From: Metaphire vulgaris
Taxonomy: Eukaryota; Annelida; Clitellata; Crassiclitellata; Megascolecidae
Direction: 5' to 3'
Assembly (NCBI GenBank): GCA_018105865.1
Contig: CM030852.1
Coordinates: 13,079,845-13,143,844, forward strand
DNA length: 64,000 bases
In this document: positions 34,729-54,606 of the stretch, piece after piece
Position numbering within the stretch: the first letter of the stretch is position 1
Layout: each line of letters opens with the position of its first letter
Position numbers and translations under genes: made by a program
Notes under the pieces: generated by a model
The model's input: the letters and a program-made list of their open reading frames with translations, nothing else
Told to the model about the DNA's origin: nothing
The model's database searches: none

Positions 34729-37131
34729 TCAAAGCAGAGATAAAATGTAAATTTGACTGTCACTAATGTATATATTATTGAAACCAAAGATTAATTGATT
34801 TCCAGCACTGTCGTAATAATACGAAATTATCCAGAATGACAAGAGAAGATCGTCGGGATCCAATCTATATCTCAGTCTCATTTTTTCTGCATGCGGATTA
34901 TCGGACGTCGAAGGAACTAAACACCAATTTTCATTAGAAACGTTGTTACACTGGAACGTATAATAGAATGCATCAACTTTGTTTGATATAAACTGATCCA
35001 CCAAACTGTCGTCAGAGGCGCTGTATTCTGCTGCTAAATGCTTGGTGATGTTCCTCCTGCTCTCAATCGTTAGTCTGAATAAATGAAAATCATTTCCCTT
35101 CTCTGGTGCGTGATTCGTAATGAAGAATGAGAAGCGTTTTATTTTCGATGTCGCATTTTTATGTTCAGTTGTTCCGTTTACGTCGGCACTCGATTCTACT
35201 TTGAAATCTTTCATTTTACCCAGATACAAATCAACTTCGCTGGTGCCATTTCCATAATTCAAAAGAGGATCGTAATGCACGAAATAAAACCAATATTGAC
35301 CAAATGTTGTATGAAGGGTGTAATAATTAGTCTTTATGAATGATATTTTGCGAATGAGTGTTCCATTGACATCGCACACGTAGAGAAGAGTGTTAACTCT
35401 GTCTTTTATCAGCAAGTGTCCGTCGTTTGTGAGTGACATAAAAGCTAAATTTGTTCCTGATGGACATGAGAACTTCCTCATCAAATGATCTTCCCATCTT
35501 ATCTGCCAGATTCCTGTTGAGTAGCTAAGGATGAAGAAGCTCTCTGTTTTCTTGCTCCATATCATGTCATGTGGCCCCTCTATTTCACCAGTGTTAATTA
35601 TGAAGCGAAGGCTAAACGGATATATGTCTTCATAAACGCGAATATGAGATATGCTGATGCCTTCATTCATGTCAAAATAGCTACATAGGACCGTGATAAA
35701 TTGGTCGAATTTAGCAAATGACATGGCTTGGTATGGACTAACATCAATAATCGTCATAAGTTGAAAATTACCTGAAAGATACCGAAACATTTTCACGCCA
35801 AATAATGTGTTATGTTACCACGTGATGTCAATGGCGGCTCCAGGAAGGAGCATTAGGCAATTAGGTGCAACCGGGGTCCGTGCCGTGCCTCAATTTAAAA
35901 TGAATGCCTGACTCCCAAACTTTAGTATTTAGGCATCTTGACAATGGTCACCATAAGAATCTAGTAGGCAAAAGTGAAAAATGGTGGAAAACTTTCGGCT
36001 GGCTTTACCATATATTTTAGAGGATACGAGTTGGCATTGAATGAAGTGGGTGGGGTTGGATAAAAGGCCATGGCAAAACCACGTCTAGACGCGCCCTAAA
36101 TTCGCGTTGAACAGTATAACCGTTTACAACATTGATGTTTAATTAGATATCTCGTCGAGGTAATGTAATGTGACATTTGTAGTAGGTTAGCGCCTCTTCT
36201 ATCTTTCTACTCAGAGGCGCTCCTGGCATTGGACGATAATTATAATTGCAAAGGGTAAAGATAGTGAGACGTTAGTCTGCTTTCGCATTGAGCAGAGCAA
36301 GGTTAGGAGTAATTTGTGATTCCCGAAATAATTAAATGGATGGGTTTAAGGCATTCCAGAGGAAGGGAAATCCCCTGAGTATCACTGCAAGGGAACGGGG
36401 AAGCCCGACGCTGGTATAAGAGCAGTGCATGATCTGGGGACATGAACATTCTTCTGGTCAGTGGACCGGAGCAATGGAAGAGGCTGTGATTTGTGAAAAG
36501 CTCATTAAAGGTATTTCATCTATTTATAATCACAGTAGTCTTGCCAAATCGGATATTGCGGTCATTTCCATTCGTCGGAACCAAAATCCAATAGCCAAAT
36601 CGTTCTGCTATTTTAGCCGGAGATGTATTTTGAAGTGGATATGAGATTTTATGTTTGTTAAACCGTGGTGGATTTCAATCTGATAATAAATTATCGTCAT
36701 AAGTCGAAAATGTTCTGAAAGATTAATTCAAGCGAATTAGAGCGTTATCAGATTTTACGGGTCTAGAACCAAAAACAGCAAATCATTCCATTGGCCATTA
36801 GACAATTACAGTAGGTGTCGTTTGTCTTTCAAGGCGAACATCGAATATAAAGTTGCCAGTGATAACTTTGCAGTGGCTTTAAATGCATAACTTCGCGATT
36901 ATATCGCTTTCTTATCTTGCTTTATCTTCACTTACTTTTCTCCAGTGATATCACTTCATATTCTGGGTCGGTGACTTTATCGTAATAGATCGAAGCAAAC
37001 GATCGATTTAAATCAACGACCAACAGAAGAACCATCGCTCGACCGAAAAAAGACGACATTTCGACTGAAAAGCGATTTAACTGAACTTTCAACTGTTGCT
37101 CAGTCAAGATTTCACTCAGTCGTCGTTTCAC
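34729..37131 (-). CDS. Unrecognised secreted protein, two exons, intact paralogue
   Basis: Exon 1 is 36936-37131 and exon 2 is 34729-35771. The phase-1 junction (A|GTAAGT donor; ctttcag acceptor) joins ...LEK to SNFQLMTIIDV. Two in-frame starts exist. The one at 37059 gives MSSFFGRAMVLLLVVDLNRSFA, a good signal peptide, and a 388-residue precursor. The one at 37131 adds 24 residues that are also conserved in the other copy. The mature part has regularly spaced aromatic/hydrophobic strands and turns such as WQIRWEDH, NDGHLLIKD, YVCDVNGTLIRK, which suggest a beta-rich, possibly propeller-like fold (inference). Several N-glycosylation sequons and few cysteines. It shows only a handful of differences per 50 residues from 23954-26345. 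No family was identified. Probably a lineage-specific extracellular protein. Confidence 0.7.
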
Positions 37132-37489
37132 AGACTAACAGGCAAACTTATCCTGCCCTTCAATATTTATTTAAACTATAAGGATGGAGGCTTTTGGTGT
37201 TGATCCTCTTCAAGCGTCGTAGGTCGATGACAACTTTAAATAGCACCCTAGGCATTGTCGGATAGAAAGGTTGTATTGTATTGACATAGTAAGAGAAACA
37301 TCAAAGGCAATAATGACGTCATCCGCCTTCGATTACTCTGCCCTGCAGTCAACGTCTGAGCGTCTCGAAGGAACAGAACTTAAACACTGAAAGTTATAGC
37401 GTGATTTCGGTAATTAACTGGTGAAACAAGGAAACCAGTGTCATTTAACTGGTCGTCAGATATTACATTTTAATCAAAGGCCTTGTAAC

Positions 37490-37726
37490 CATGGAGGTTT
37501 TATCCCTGGAGACGACATTACGTCATTTCGGTGAAGCCGACTAGCTGGGTAATTCCCAGACGGCAGCCACATTTTGGGTCTACCAAGATGGCCGCTAACA
37601 AATGATTTGGGTCTACCAAGATGGCCGCTAACCATGGAGGCACTATATTTAGCCTACGTGCTACTGGATTCACGCAGCCTGGGTTAAAAATGACGTAATG
37701 CCGTCTCCTGGTATAATACCTCCATG
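37490..37726. mobile_element. hAT-type MITE, 237 bp, with a paralogous empty site
   Basis: Ends CATGGAGGTTTTATCCCTGG and CCTGGTATAATACCTCCATG, with inner ACATTACGTCATTT / AAATGACGTAATGCC also inverted. Flanked by perfect 8-bp CTTGTAAC (37482-37489, 37727-37734). The paralogous locus near 26701-26712 reads GGCCTTGTAACATCGATT with no insertion and one copy of CTTGTAAC. An internal GGGTCTACCAAGATGGCCGC is repeated twice. Confidence 0.97.
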
Positions 37727-38074
37727 CTTGTAACATCAATTGAATTTTATAATTCAAGTATATTTGATTACTCTTAACAACAATGCATGTGTCTGTTATG
37801 GAAATTGGCAAATACACAACTCCTGTTTTGTTTTGGGGTGGTCTTAGTTTCGTGGCCTCTATTTTGCTATTGCGGTCACAGCCTTTGATACATGAAACCA
37901 TGCATTTTGTTTTTTAAAAGGCTGAGCGCTATGAATAATCAGCTACTGTTGTGCTGCTTCCAAGGCGCTATATGAATCCACGAGATTTTACTTACTTACT
38001 TACATTTGAAATCCCTCCCCACACACAATTTCTACAGCATGATAAACTGGCGTTTTTCATAAACCAACTTGTAG

Positions 38075-38465
38075 ACCTACAATGCATCAGTAACAGGTTG
38101 TTTCGAGCCAGTAGATTTTGACTTTACAGAACAGCTCTCATGCGATCTACAGAGTTTATCGAATAATGTCGTTGAGCTGACATTCGTATCGGAACTTATG
38201 TTCAAAGTGTCCACCATTGGCTTTTGCACCAGCCGAAAATCGACGTCGCCACTGATGTATATTGCCGCCACAATGACCCCGTGACCCACGTTTACCCATT
38301 CGACCAGCAGTCGTTGTTTCAGTTCTCCAAGGTCGGCAATGTGTGTTCTGGAAGCCCTTTCTTGAAGTATTCCCCTGAGACTGTAGTCTAAAGGAATTCG
38401 GATGTGTGGCATTTGGTGGCCATAGATCGGGTGAGATGAAGTCTGGTGTAGCTTTTTTCAACAAC
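38075..38465 (-). pseudogene. Tc1/mariner-type transposase remnant
   Basis: Minus-strand pieces in two frames read PDLWPPNATH, then IPLDYSLRGILQERASR, LGELKQRLLVEW and FEHKF. This is the arrangement of the DD34/37-type transposase C-terminus (WPPNSPDLNP.DY...LQERV...L..LK.RL). A frameshift near 38405 and loss of the rest make it dead. Similar relic at 55582-56450. Confidence 0.8.
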
Positions 38466-38848
38466 TGAACGATGGTGGCTGGATTACGGTGTCATTGTGA
38501 CTGTTTTGTAACGTTTAGTCAAATTCCACTGTCTTGAAATAATCTGCTATTTCTTCATTAGTCTACTTGTGTCTTCACGCGTTCGAGAATTTTCTGACAA
38601 AGAATGAATGAGCAAGAATACTGCGAACCCGCAAAACGGGGCATTATTCCCTCTTTTTTGCCGGAGCAATTTTTTTCTGACGTCCGTATTCGGTTCTCGC
38701 CCTCAAAAATTTCCGCATCCCGCAGAAAGAGGCAAATTACAATTAAATCTATTGGCACCGTTAAGTAAGTGATAGCGAAGAAATGACTGACACGGCAACA
38801 GTCAACAGACACTAAGCAGACTAAGTCAATCAAAAATTAGTAAGGACC

Positions 38849-39240
38849 GATGACGTCAAGACCAGTGACGTCAAGACCAATGACGTAAAGACCAATGACG
38901 TAAAGACCAATGACGTCAAGACCAATGACATCAAGATCAATGACGCCAAGACCAATGACGCCAAGACCAATGACGCCAAGACCAATGACGCCAAGACCAA
39001 TGACGTCAAGACAATGACGTGAAAAACAATGACGTGAAAACCAATGACGACAAGACCAATTACGTCAAGATCAATTACGCCAAGACCAGCGACGTCAAGA
39101 CCAATGACGTCAACATCAATTACACCAAGACCAACGACGTCAAGACCAATGACGTCAAGACCAATGACGTAAAGACCAATGACGTCAACATCAATTACGC
39201 CAGGACCAATGACGTCAAGACCAATGACGTCACTATCGGT
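38849..39240. repeat. 15-bp minisatellite, about 27 units, each built around TGACGTCA
   Basis: Consensus unit AATGACGTCAAGACC. About nine units carry the exact palindrome TGACGTCA (the CRE/ATF core) and most others differ by one base. It starts about 25 bp after the netrin stop codon, so it should lie in the netrin 3' UTR or just beyond. Because 15 is divisible by three, all frames give pentapeptide repeats that are not genuine proteins. Confidence 0.95.
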
Positions 39241-39263
39241 GATGTCACGCACGCTCTTTGTGT

Positions 39264-47367
<8,104 letters not shown>

Positions 47368-47423
47368 GTCTCGAATCAGAAGTTTTATGCTAATTTCCGG
47401 CTTTATTGCTACTTCACGCAGTA

Positions 47424-47795
47424 GAACTTCGTTATAATGTACATGTAATTAACGGGTCTGTAAAATATAGAACGTTATAACTAACGTAACTTCGTTAAAA
47501 TGTACATGTAATTAACGGGTCTGTAAAATATAGTTCGTTATAACTAACGTAACTTCGTTATAATGTACATGTAATTAACGGGTCTGTAAAATATAGAGCG
47601 TTATAACTAACGTAACTTCGTTAAAATGTACATGTAATTAACGGGTCTGTAAAATATAGTACGTTGTAACGTAACCGGCGTACGTTATATCCAATACCAA
47701 CCGTTACGGTATCGCATCACACGGGACCGTACATTGCGGTGCGTTATAACCGACCATGCGTTATAACCGAGTCCGTTATAACGAAGTTCTAGTGT
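47424..47795. mobile_element. 'GAACTTCGTTATAA' element with four internal tandem units
   Basis: Starts AGTAGAACTTCGTTATAATG and ends TTATAACGAAGTTCTAGTGT (inverted). The 5' part is repeated about four times (unit ~70 bp: ACTTCGTTATAATGTACATG...AACGGGTCTGTAAAATATAG). The 3' part has CCAATACCAACCGTTACGG as at 3746-3930. It lies immediately upstream of the netrin start codon (57 bp). Confidence 0.85.
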
Positions 47796-48410
47796 AATTC
47801 GATAATATTAATGGAATATTCTACTGTTCAAAGGGGAATGAACCCGATATATCTATATAACTGGGAGGAGCTACCCCTAATAGAGTAAGTAAGCAGGAAG
47901 CATTTAAGCACCGCAACGGAAGTCGAAATACTAAAGAGCGTCGACCAAGAACGCATTCCACGAACTGGAACCGTTGGTCCCGAGTCCGGATTCTAGAATG
48001 TTTCGCAGACAACGGTTGCTTCGGAGACTGGACGCTCTTTAGAGAGTCTGCAGCGGCAGACCAATCGATGGACTCCCGTTTCGATAGTAACGGACTGTGT
48101 AGTAGGTGACGACGTTCATTTGGGAAGGGGTCGAGCGCATAGATTTGTGAGGGGGTGGGGGGTTGAGTCACTCCTCCAACCCATGTTCGACTTCGCCTTA
48201 TAGTGGATTACGATTTAAATCAATGAGCGAGCATCGACTGATGTCAAGGACATTGCTAAAATGGCGCTATAGAAGTTCAACGATGATGACGATGATGATG
48301 ATGATGACGTTGATGATGATTAGTTTTTCCTACTTAAGGTGCTGTGTATTTCTACGTTGGCGACCATGGATTTCCATTTTCCACTTTGTTCGATCTTGAC
48401 ATCCTCTTAT

Positions 48411-48489
48411 TCACCCCTTACCTGGGCGTCACGGATATATCCATCCATTTTACATTGAGTTACAGTTAAATACACGGTTAAGGGGTTAA
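48411..48489. mobile_element. TTAA-type MITE, copy 4 (reverse, diverged end)
   Basis: Core GGATATATCCATCCATTTTACATTGAGTTACAG and right end TTAAGGGGTTAA; left end eroded. From 47800 to 48400 I see no convincing gene. Confidence 0.8.
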
Positions 48490-48853
48490 TTCGATGCTAT
48501 TCTTTAGGAACGTAGAGTCCAGCGCTGGTCTCCGCACACTAGGCAGGCAGCGACGCATGTGGCTTACGACATTAATCTAAAGTATAGCTTTCCTTAGAAC
48601 GTCGTTTTACCTTCGCAGCTTAACGCTGCTACTAATACCAGTTGTTCAACAGCCTGTACCACAACTATATCCCAGGAAAGTTGTACACACTTCGAATCCA
48701 TTCAAATAATACTTCACAGAGTGCTATATAACTTATATATCGCAGTACATTACACATACTTTTGTTTTATCTGCATGGTCTTTCGCGAAATTGGCAGAAT
48801 TCTTAGAATCGGAAGAGTTTTTCATAATTTGTCTACGTAGGACTAATCTGAAC

Positions 48854-49044
48854 CAGGGGCGGCGCTGGGTTTTGTTGACTGGGTGGGTCTAATGCAATCT
48901 ACACAGCCAGGACCCGGCTCAGACTACCCCCCCCCCAATCAAAATTTCTCTCCGTATTTGCACGATTTGCTTGGGTGCCCCTGCTCGAGGCTGGGTGGGT
49001 CCGGACCCGCGAACCCGCGGACCCACCCCCTAGCGCCGCCCCTG
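48854..49044. mobile_element. hAT-type MITE ('CAGGGGCGGCGCT'), 191 bp
   Basis: Ends CAGGGGCGGCGCTGGG and TAGCGCCGCCCCTG with ATCTGAAC / ATCGGAAC. Reverse-orientation relative of 5568-5759. Confidence 0.9.
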
Positions 49045-49103
49045 ATCGGAACCGGACACAACCGGACCTCAGTTATTGGATCTGATCCTGGGCAGGGACT
49101 GGC

Positions 49104-49183
49104 TTAACCCCTTAACCGTGTATTTAACTGTAACTCAATGTAAAATGGACGGATATATCCAGGATCCCCAGTTAAGGGGTTAA
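49104..49183. mobile_element. TTAA-flanked MITE, copy 5
   Basis: 80 bp, nearly identical to copies 1 and 3. From 49190 to 50060 no gene or element is recognised, except a GGCGCTTTAGAAGT repeat end near 49420. Confidence 0.9.
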
Positions 49184-50066
49184 GAAAATTTCATCACTTC
49201 ACTAAACTCAGAAGATTTGTCGACACCCGCACAAAAGAAACAAGCAAAAAAGGGTCGTCCGGAAAATTTATCACGGCATAAAGCACAGAAAATTGAATGT
49301 TTGCCACTGCTCATTTTCATTTTATCACTGCATATTTTGTGTATCACTGCGTGTTAATTAAAACAGGCCCTGATCCTGGGTAGCCACCATCGACCGATTC
49401 CAGACGCACTATCAAAATGGCGCTTTAGAAGTTCTCAGTCGGAATGTGGTGGTCATCGTTGTGACTGTTTCTTGTCCATTTGTTCCAGTCCAAGTATCCA
49501 TTGGCCTCCACCCCACTGGCCCTGCTGAGACTAATTCAACGTCCCCTGCGGGCCCAGACATTGGGGCATTTTCTCCTCCCCCTCCGCCACAGACTCGACT
49601 CTCAATCGCTTGTTTTTGAGGGGGGTCTCTGATAACTCCACCACAAATCGATTCAACCGATAGATCGAATTTATTTGAAGACGGATGATTGTCTTAGTCG
49701 ACCGCCAGAGGAGACCAGTCATGTCATCTTCGTCCGGCTTTTGCTATTTTCCGATTCAGCAAAAACGTCCCCCGAAGTTAAATTTGTTTGAAGATGGGAC
49801 ACTGACTTTGATTAAATGGGAAGATTTCAAACCGTGACAAACACAACGGTTCAAAGATTGCCTGACGGGTATGGCATTTGAACGAGTGACCGATTGAGAC
49901 GGATTTTTCACAGGTCCTGATCTGATGTTCTGCGGTGACTTATACTTGGAATTCGCCAAGAAAATTGTACGAAGCAAATTACCAGAAACTTCTTCTATTC
50001 AGACGAAAACTTTGGTTTAGAATATGAAATCTCAATTTGACGGGAAAAATTAATGGACCTTCCGAC

Positions 50067-50275
50067 CAGGGGCGTATGCCCCCTCCCTCAGTCGAGGGAG
50101 GGGGCATATCGGTATAAATACTCCAAAAAGCAGGCTACCTTAAAGTTTTTAATGTGTTTTAAAGGATTTGTAACGTTTTTGTAACGTTTTTAAAGGATTT
50201 GTAACGTTTTTAAAGATTTATACACTCCCAAATCACATTATAGCCCCTCAAATCAAATTCCTGGCTACGCCCCTG
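50067..50275. mobile_element. 'GGGGCGTAGC' hAT-type MITE
   Basis: Ends CAGGGGCGTATGCCCC and TCCTGGCTACGCCCCTG; flanks CTTCCGAC / CTTCCGAA. A perfect GCCCCCTCCCTCAGTCGAGGGAG-type hairpin occupies the left end. Confidence 0.88.
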
Positions 50276-50392
50276 CTTCCGAAATCAGCTATTCTTCAAT
50301 ACTTCTAATATTTCATTGTCGATTTCCCGTACTGAAGTACATGACTTAATTTTTAGAAAGGAGGACATGAGACTACTTTCACACAAAAATGG

Positions 50393-50411
50393 ACTAAGAT
50401 TTTATACTTAG

Positions 50412-50481
<70 letters not shown>

Positions 50482-50540
50482 TAACAAGGTTTAAAGTGGT
50501 TCAGTAGGGTCTGCCCTGTGTGAGAACCACTGTATTAGAA
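50393..50540 (-). mobile_element. LINE/SINE-like 3' end with (AAT)n tail
   Basis: On the minus strand AGTGGTTCTCACACAGGGCAG...GAACCACTTTAAACC is followed by a long (ATT)n array (50412-50480 on plus as AAT). The stem AGTGGTTC/GAACCACT compares with AGTGGTTT/AAACCACT at 13655, a compensatory change. Confidence 0.7.
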
Positions 50541-50729
50541 CATTTATTCCAAATTATGATTACTGTTAAGCCATTGCTGACGTTTGAAAGACTGTGCATT
50601 GTGTGCGATTTGAAATGGCTGAGAAGCGTCGCTTTTCGAGCGCTGTAGAATAAAATTGAGACAGACAGTACTGACAATCCTTTCATGATCTGACGCAATG
50701 ATGATGGAGAATGAAGAAAACCTGACTAT

Positions 50730-50893
50730 CAGGGGCGCAGCGACGGGGGTATATCGGTATATATACTCCCCCCGAAACAAATCAGACAACCTTAAAATTT
50801 TTAATGTGTTTTTTAAAGATTTTCAAAGTTTTTAAAGATTTATGCTCCCCAAATCACGTTATACCCCCTCCCCAAATCAAATTCCTGGCTACG
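50730..50893. mobile_element. 'GGGGCGCAGC' hAT-type MITE lacking its last bases
   Basis: Starts CAGGGGCGCAGCGACGGGGG and stops at CTGGCTACG, without the terminal CCCTG, yet the 8-bp CTGACTAT occurs on both sides (50722-50729, 50894-50901). Confidence 0.85.
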
Positions 50894-51397
50894 CTGACTA
50901 TAATTCGAGTTTTTCACCAATTCGCTGACAGTTTTGCATATCTACGTAGCTACTGTAGCAATAGTCCTTCCATTGGTTAAGGATATACAGCAGAGGTGTC
51001 AAAACCTTGGCCCGTTATCTAAAGACACGGTTCATCTCGCGATCGACTTTGTAGCCATTTCACTCGATGCTCGGCAGAAATCTTTTTTGCTGATATCCTT
51101 CGCACTCATATTGTCAGTGGCTGGTTGTTTCCAAATCAACAGTCTCCGGAATTCGTTGCCTATACATCACCACGTGAAACCAGAGCACTACACCTTTTAA
51201 ATTAAACTTGACTTCACATGAATAGCCTTGGCTAATGGCTGTAGAAACGGTATCACTTAAATATACGAGGCCAGGGATCCCCTACTGTGGCCGCTGGTCC
51301 CACGAGCCGGCCTTCCATTTGAGAAATCAGTTAGCATTGTGTATCTATCACAGTGAAGCAAAATTTTAGGCACAATATAAACAGGAATGGAATAAAG

Positions 51398-51404
51398 TAG
51401 CAGC

Positions 51405-51439
<35 letters not shown>

Positions 51440-51797
51440 CAGTAGTAGTGCTAGTAGTAGTAGTAGTAGTAATAATAATAATAGTAATAGTAATAATAAT
51501 AATAGTAGTAGTAGTAGTAGTAGTAATAATAATAATGGTGGTGGTGGTGGTGGTGGTGGTGGTAGTAGTAGTGGTGGTGGTGCAGTAGTAGGTGGTGGTA
51601 TTGGTGGTGGTAGTGGTGCAGGTAGTGGTGGTGGTGGTGGTGGTGGTGGTGGTGGTGGTGGTGGTGGTGGTGGTGGTGGCAGCAGCAGCAGCAGTGGTAG
51701 TGGTGGTAGCAGTGGTGGTGGTGGTGGTGGCAGCAGCAGTGGTGGTGGTGGTGGTAGTGGCAGCAGTAGCAGCAGCAGCAGCAGCAGCAGTAGCAGC

Positions 51798-51844
<47 letters not shown>

Positions 51845-51854
51845 CAGCAGCAGC

Positions 51855-51902
<48 letters not shown>
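51398..51902. repeat. 500-bp compound AGT/AAT/GGT/AGC triplet tract
   Basis: Blocks of AGT, AAT, GGT and AGC. Poly-alanine, poly-valine and poly-threonine ORFs are translations of it. From 51905 to 52400 no feature is recognised. Confidence 0.96.
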
Positions 51903-52412
51903 CAATTGATAAATACAATTTCTGTTGTTTCTGCCAGGGGGCAATACACGCAGTTGCCTGTTGCCCTTGAACCACGATTGCAATAGAAATTTTCATTTGC
52001 CTTATGGCCGTATCCATTCCATGCGTGCATTGTTAATCTATTGCAGATTTTGACTAAGCGGACAGTCTGTGCACACGATGTACTGCTATCTCCCTATTGC
52101 ACTCATTTACCGATAGAATAGATCCCAGAGGGATGTGCTATCGACATCTAGCGATAAAATTTGGCTGCTCGCTTAATTAGAGTCGCGCTGAAGATAAGTT
52201 GAGACGAAAATGTACAGTGTAGACCTACTCCAGATTAAAGTACAGAGGACGTTTACGACATTTTGATAACACTTTCGGAATCATGCAATGACTGAATGCT
52301 GTAGCCTAGCACACGTTATTTTTCATAATTAGTAACTTAGTTTGAAAATATCGGACTTTTAGAGCAAACAAAGCAACAATGTCGAACCGCAAGCATACCT
52401 AGTATATATATA

Positions 52413-54602
52413 TTAGGGCGCCCGCCAAACCAATGTAAAAATTTGAAGTTGAGAAATGTTACTGTGGTACCCCCTCAACTTGTTACCCCTTATAAGAGCA
52501 GCAACAGTGCAAAATTTCAGCTCTTTATGATAACATTTACTGGTTGCTCAACATGTTGAAAGTTTAGTGAAAAATGCCATTTAGCGAATTTTCTCAAAAC
52601 TTGCTTCTTGTGCAACTTTTATTGCTCAATGCTCAATGCCATTACATCTGCTACTTATTTATTTGAATATTTAATTTTTTAAATATATAAATATTCTATG
52701 ATTACCATTTTTGCATTTATAGACAACATTTATAATATATTATTAACTGTCAAATTAGCACTGCCACCGGTTAGTATTTACAAGCATTAAACTGTAACAA
52801 GTGCGCTTTGTTAAAATACAATTAAAATTTAAGTAATTATTTAGCAAATCATCACGTCTTTATTACCAACAACCAGTATGTGTACAGTATTGTTTTATGT
52901 CACCTATGGTTAATAATATGAGTGATAGTACAAATTTCAGGTTATGTATGAATTGTGTAATGCAGCTATTGTTTGTAACAGGCATATTCTTGGCAAAATA
53001 TTGTTGTAATATGAAATGAAATTATGGAACGCATTAGTACATTTTAGATCAGCGTGTAATCTGCTTAAAGTAATTAGAATAGCTTGATTACAGTCTCGTG
53101 AACAGATGGCAAAGACTGGCAAATCTAATTTTGATCCATCCTTACCTTCAGTAGTACACTGGGATGACAAGATGATGCCAGATATTGTAGGCTGTAAACA
53201 AGTTGATGGGCTGCCAATCTTGGTATCAAGGTTTCAAGTGGAACAGGTACTTGGTTTTCCAAACTTTTTATATGTACCAGAGCAATGCAGTTGTCCAATG
53301 ATTACAGAATGGGCATTCAAAGTCACATGAAAGACATATGCTTCGACAGCTTCGAATACTGGCATACGAAGTGGAGTTTATGTCATGACAGATATGAAGC
53401 TTTACAAGAACCTTTTGCATCTGGCATGCCAACTTCATGCACAAGAAGTAGTAGTTGGTGATGTTTGTAGAGACTGTTGTGGCCGATCATCTCTGGTCCA
53501 GATATTGGCTTACTCACAATTTATGGCACCCAGATCTATGTACAGAGTCCAGTGGATGGTCAAGCTGCTGTATTGTGTAAAAGTGTGGATGTTTATAGAG
53601 CAGTTCAAACTAGCAGCACGTGAAGAAACTGCACTGAAGAAGATGAGCCTTTTTGGATTGGATGCCTGTTGTATACTAAAGCCTGGACATTATGTCCAAG
53701 ACCAGCAGTTGTTCCTGCCAATGATAGGAGCTCTTGTAAGCTAGCAAAATACTACGTGGCTTTGAACAAGGGCATTTCTATGCTGCAGATCAGCATACAT
53801 ACATGGTACCTGAATGAGAAAGTAATAGCTTTTGCAATTTTGACGACATTGGAGACAGCTGCATCAAACACAAGATAAGCAATGCACTTAGTAGACAGAA
53901 ACACCTAAAGGAATTCAGTTCGAGCCCAGTACCATTTCTGAAAAGGAACCCAGCGGCTTTGTCATAAACAATACTACGTCTTTCTTTAATACTCTTGGCC
54001 TGAATGCTGATTTCCTCACATTAGCAGACCCAGACAGCTGGTAAACCCGTGATGAATTTTGGTTAACCAAAAAATACCTCAACAGTTTGGCAGTTGTAAA
54101 TAACAGAACAGAGTGAGCTGTCAAAACTGATACAGAACTTTCACAAATATACAGTATTGTGACAAATAAAGAACAGTAAAGTATTTTGTATCAAAAAACA
54201 GAGCAAAGTATCCAGAAGCAAGAAAGTCGCTGTTTGTCGGTGCCAATGTTGATGTTCCACAGTCCGCACTAGAGACTTGAGATTAATGGGTTTAATAGAA
54301 TGTGAACGGATAATTTTCTTGGAGGCAATTGAACCTTCTAGTTCTTAAGAATATTTATAGCAACTTAATTGTTAACTTGGTGCATCAGAGTATTAGTATG
54401 CATTAAACTGCCGAAGAACGTATATGGAATTTCCGTGTGTAAAAATTTCCTCAATATAGAAATCTGATAACTTTTAGAGCTGTTGAGCAACCTTTAAATT
54501 TGACTTTAAAATCTGAAAAATTACAGAGAACTTATTTCACAACACATAAAAAAATGGGAGGGTACCACAGTAGAAATTAAGAACTTCAGTTTTGACGGGC
54601 AC

Positions 54603-54606
<4 letters not shown>
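52413..54606 (+). mobile_element. 2.2-kb DNA transposon with degenerate transposase
   Basis: Imperfect inverted ends of about 55-60 bp: TTAGGGCGCCCGCCAAA ... TACTGTGGTACCCC at left and GGGAGGGTACCACAGTAGAAA ... TTGACGGGCACCTAA at right, inside TA-rich DNA. Plus-strand peptides in shifting frames (53106-53880) read SNFDPSLPSVVHWDDKMMPD, VDGLPILVSRFQVEQVLGFP, then TASNTGIRSGVYV, LLHLACQLHAQEVVVGDV, and VQWMVKLLYCVKVWMFIEQF. I recall this order from an uncharacterised transposase-like protein common in invertebrate genomes, with hAT-like features (FD..ASNTG, then LACRHH). Several frameshifts and stops make it inactive. The superfamily is not certain. Confidence 0.75.

Noticed and set aside
38849..39240. 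CRISPR-like regular repeats
   Set aside because: Units are directly tandem with no spacers, and the host is an animal; it is a minisatellite.
47821..48171. 116-codon minus-strand ORF upstream of netrin
   Set aside because: No recognisable domain, no splice or promoter support; composition resembles neighbouring non-coding DNA. Could not be excluded, but is not supported.
50934..51200. 88-codon plus ORF with a hydrophobic stretch
   Set aside because: Contains a hAT-like end (GGTGTCAAAACCTTGGCCCG) near its start, and no homologous features; likely transposon-derived noise.
51366..52017. Poly-Thr/poly-Tyr/poly-Ala ORFs up to 205 codons
   Set aside because: Triplet microsatellite translations with no start context or non-repeat sequence.
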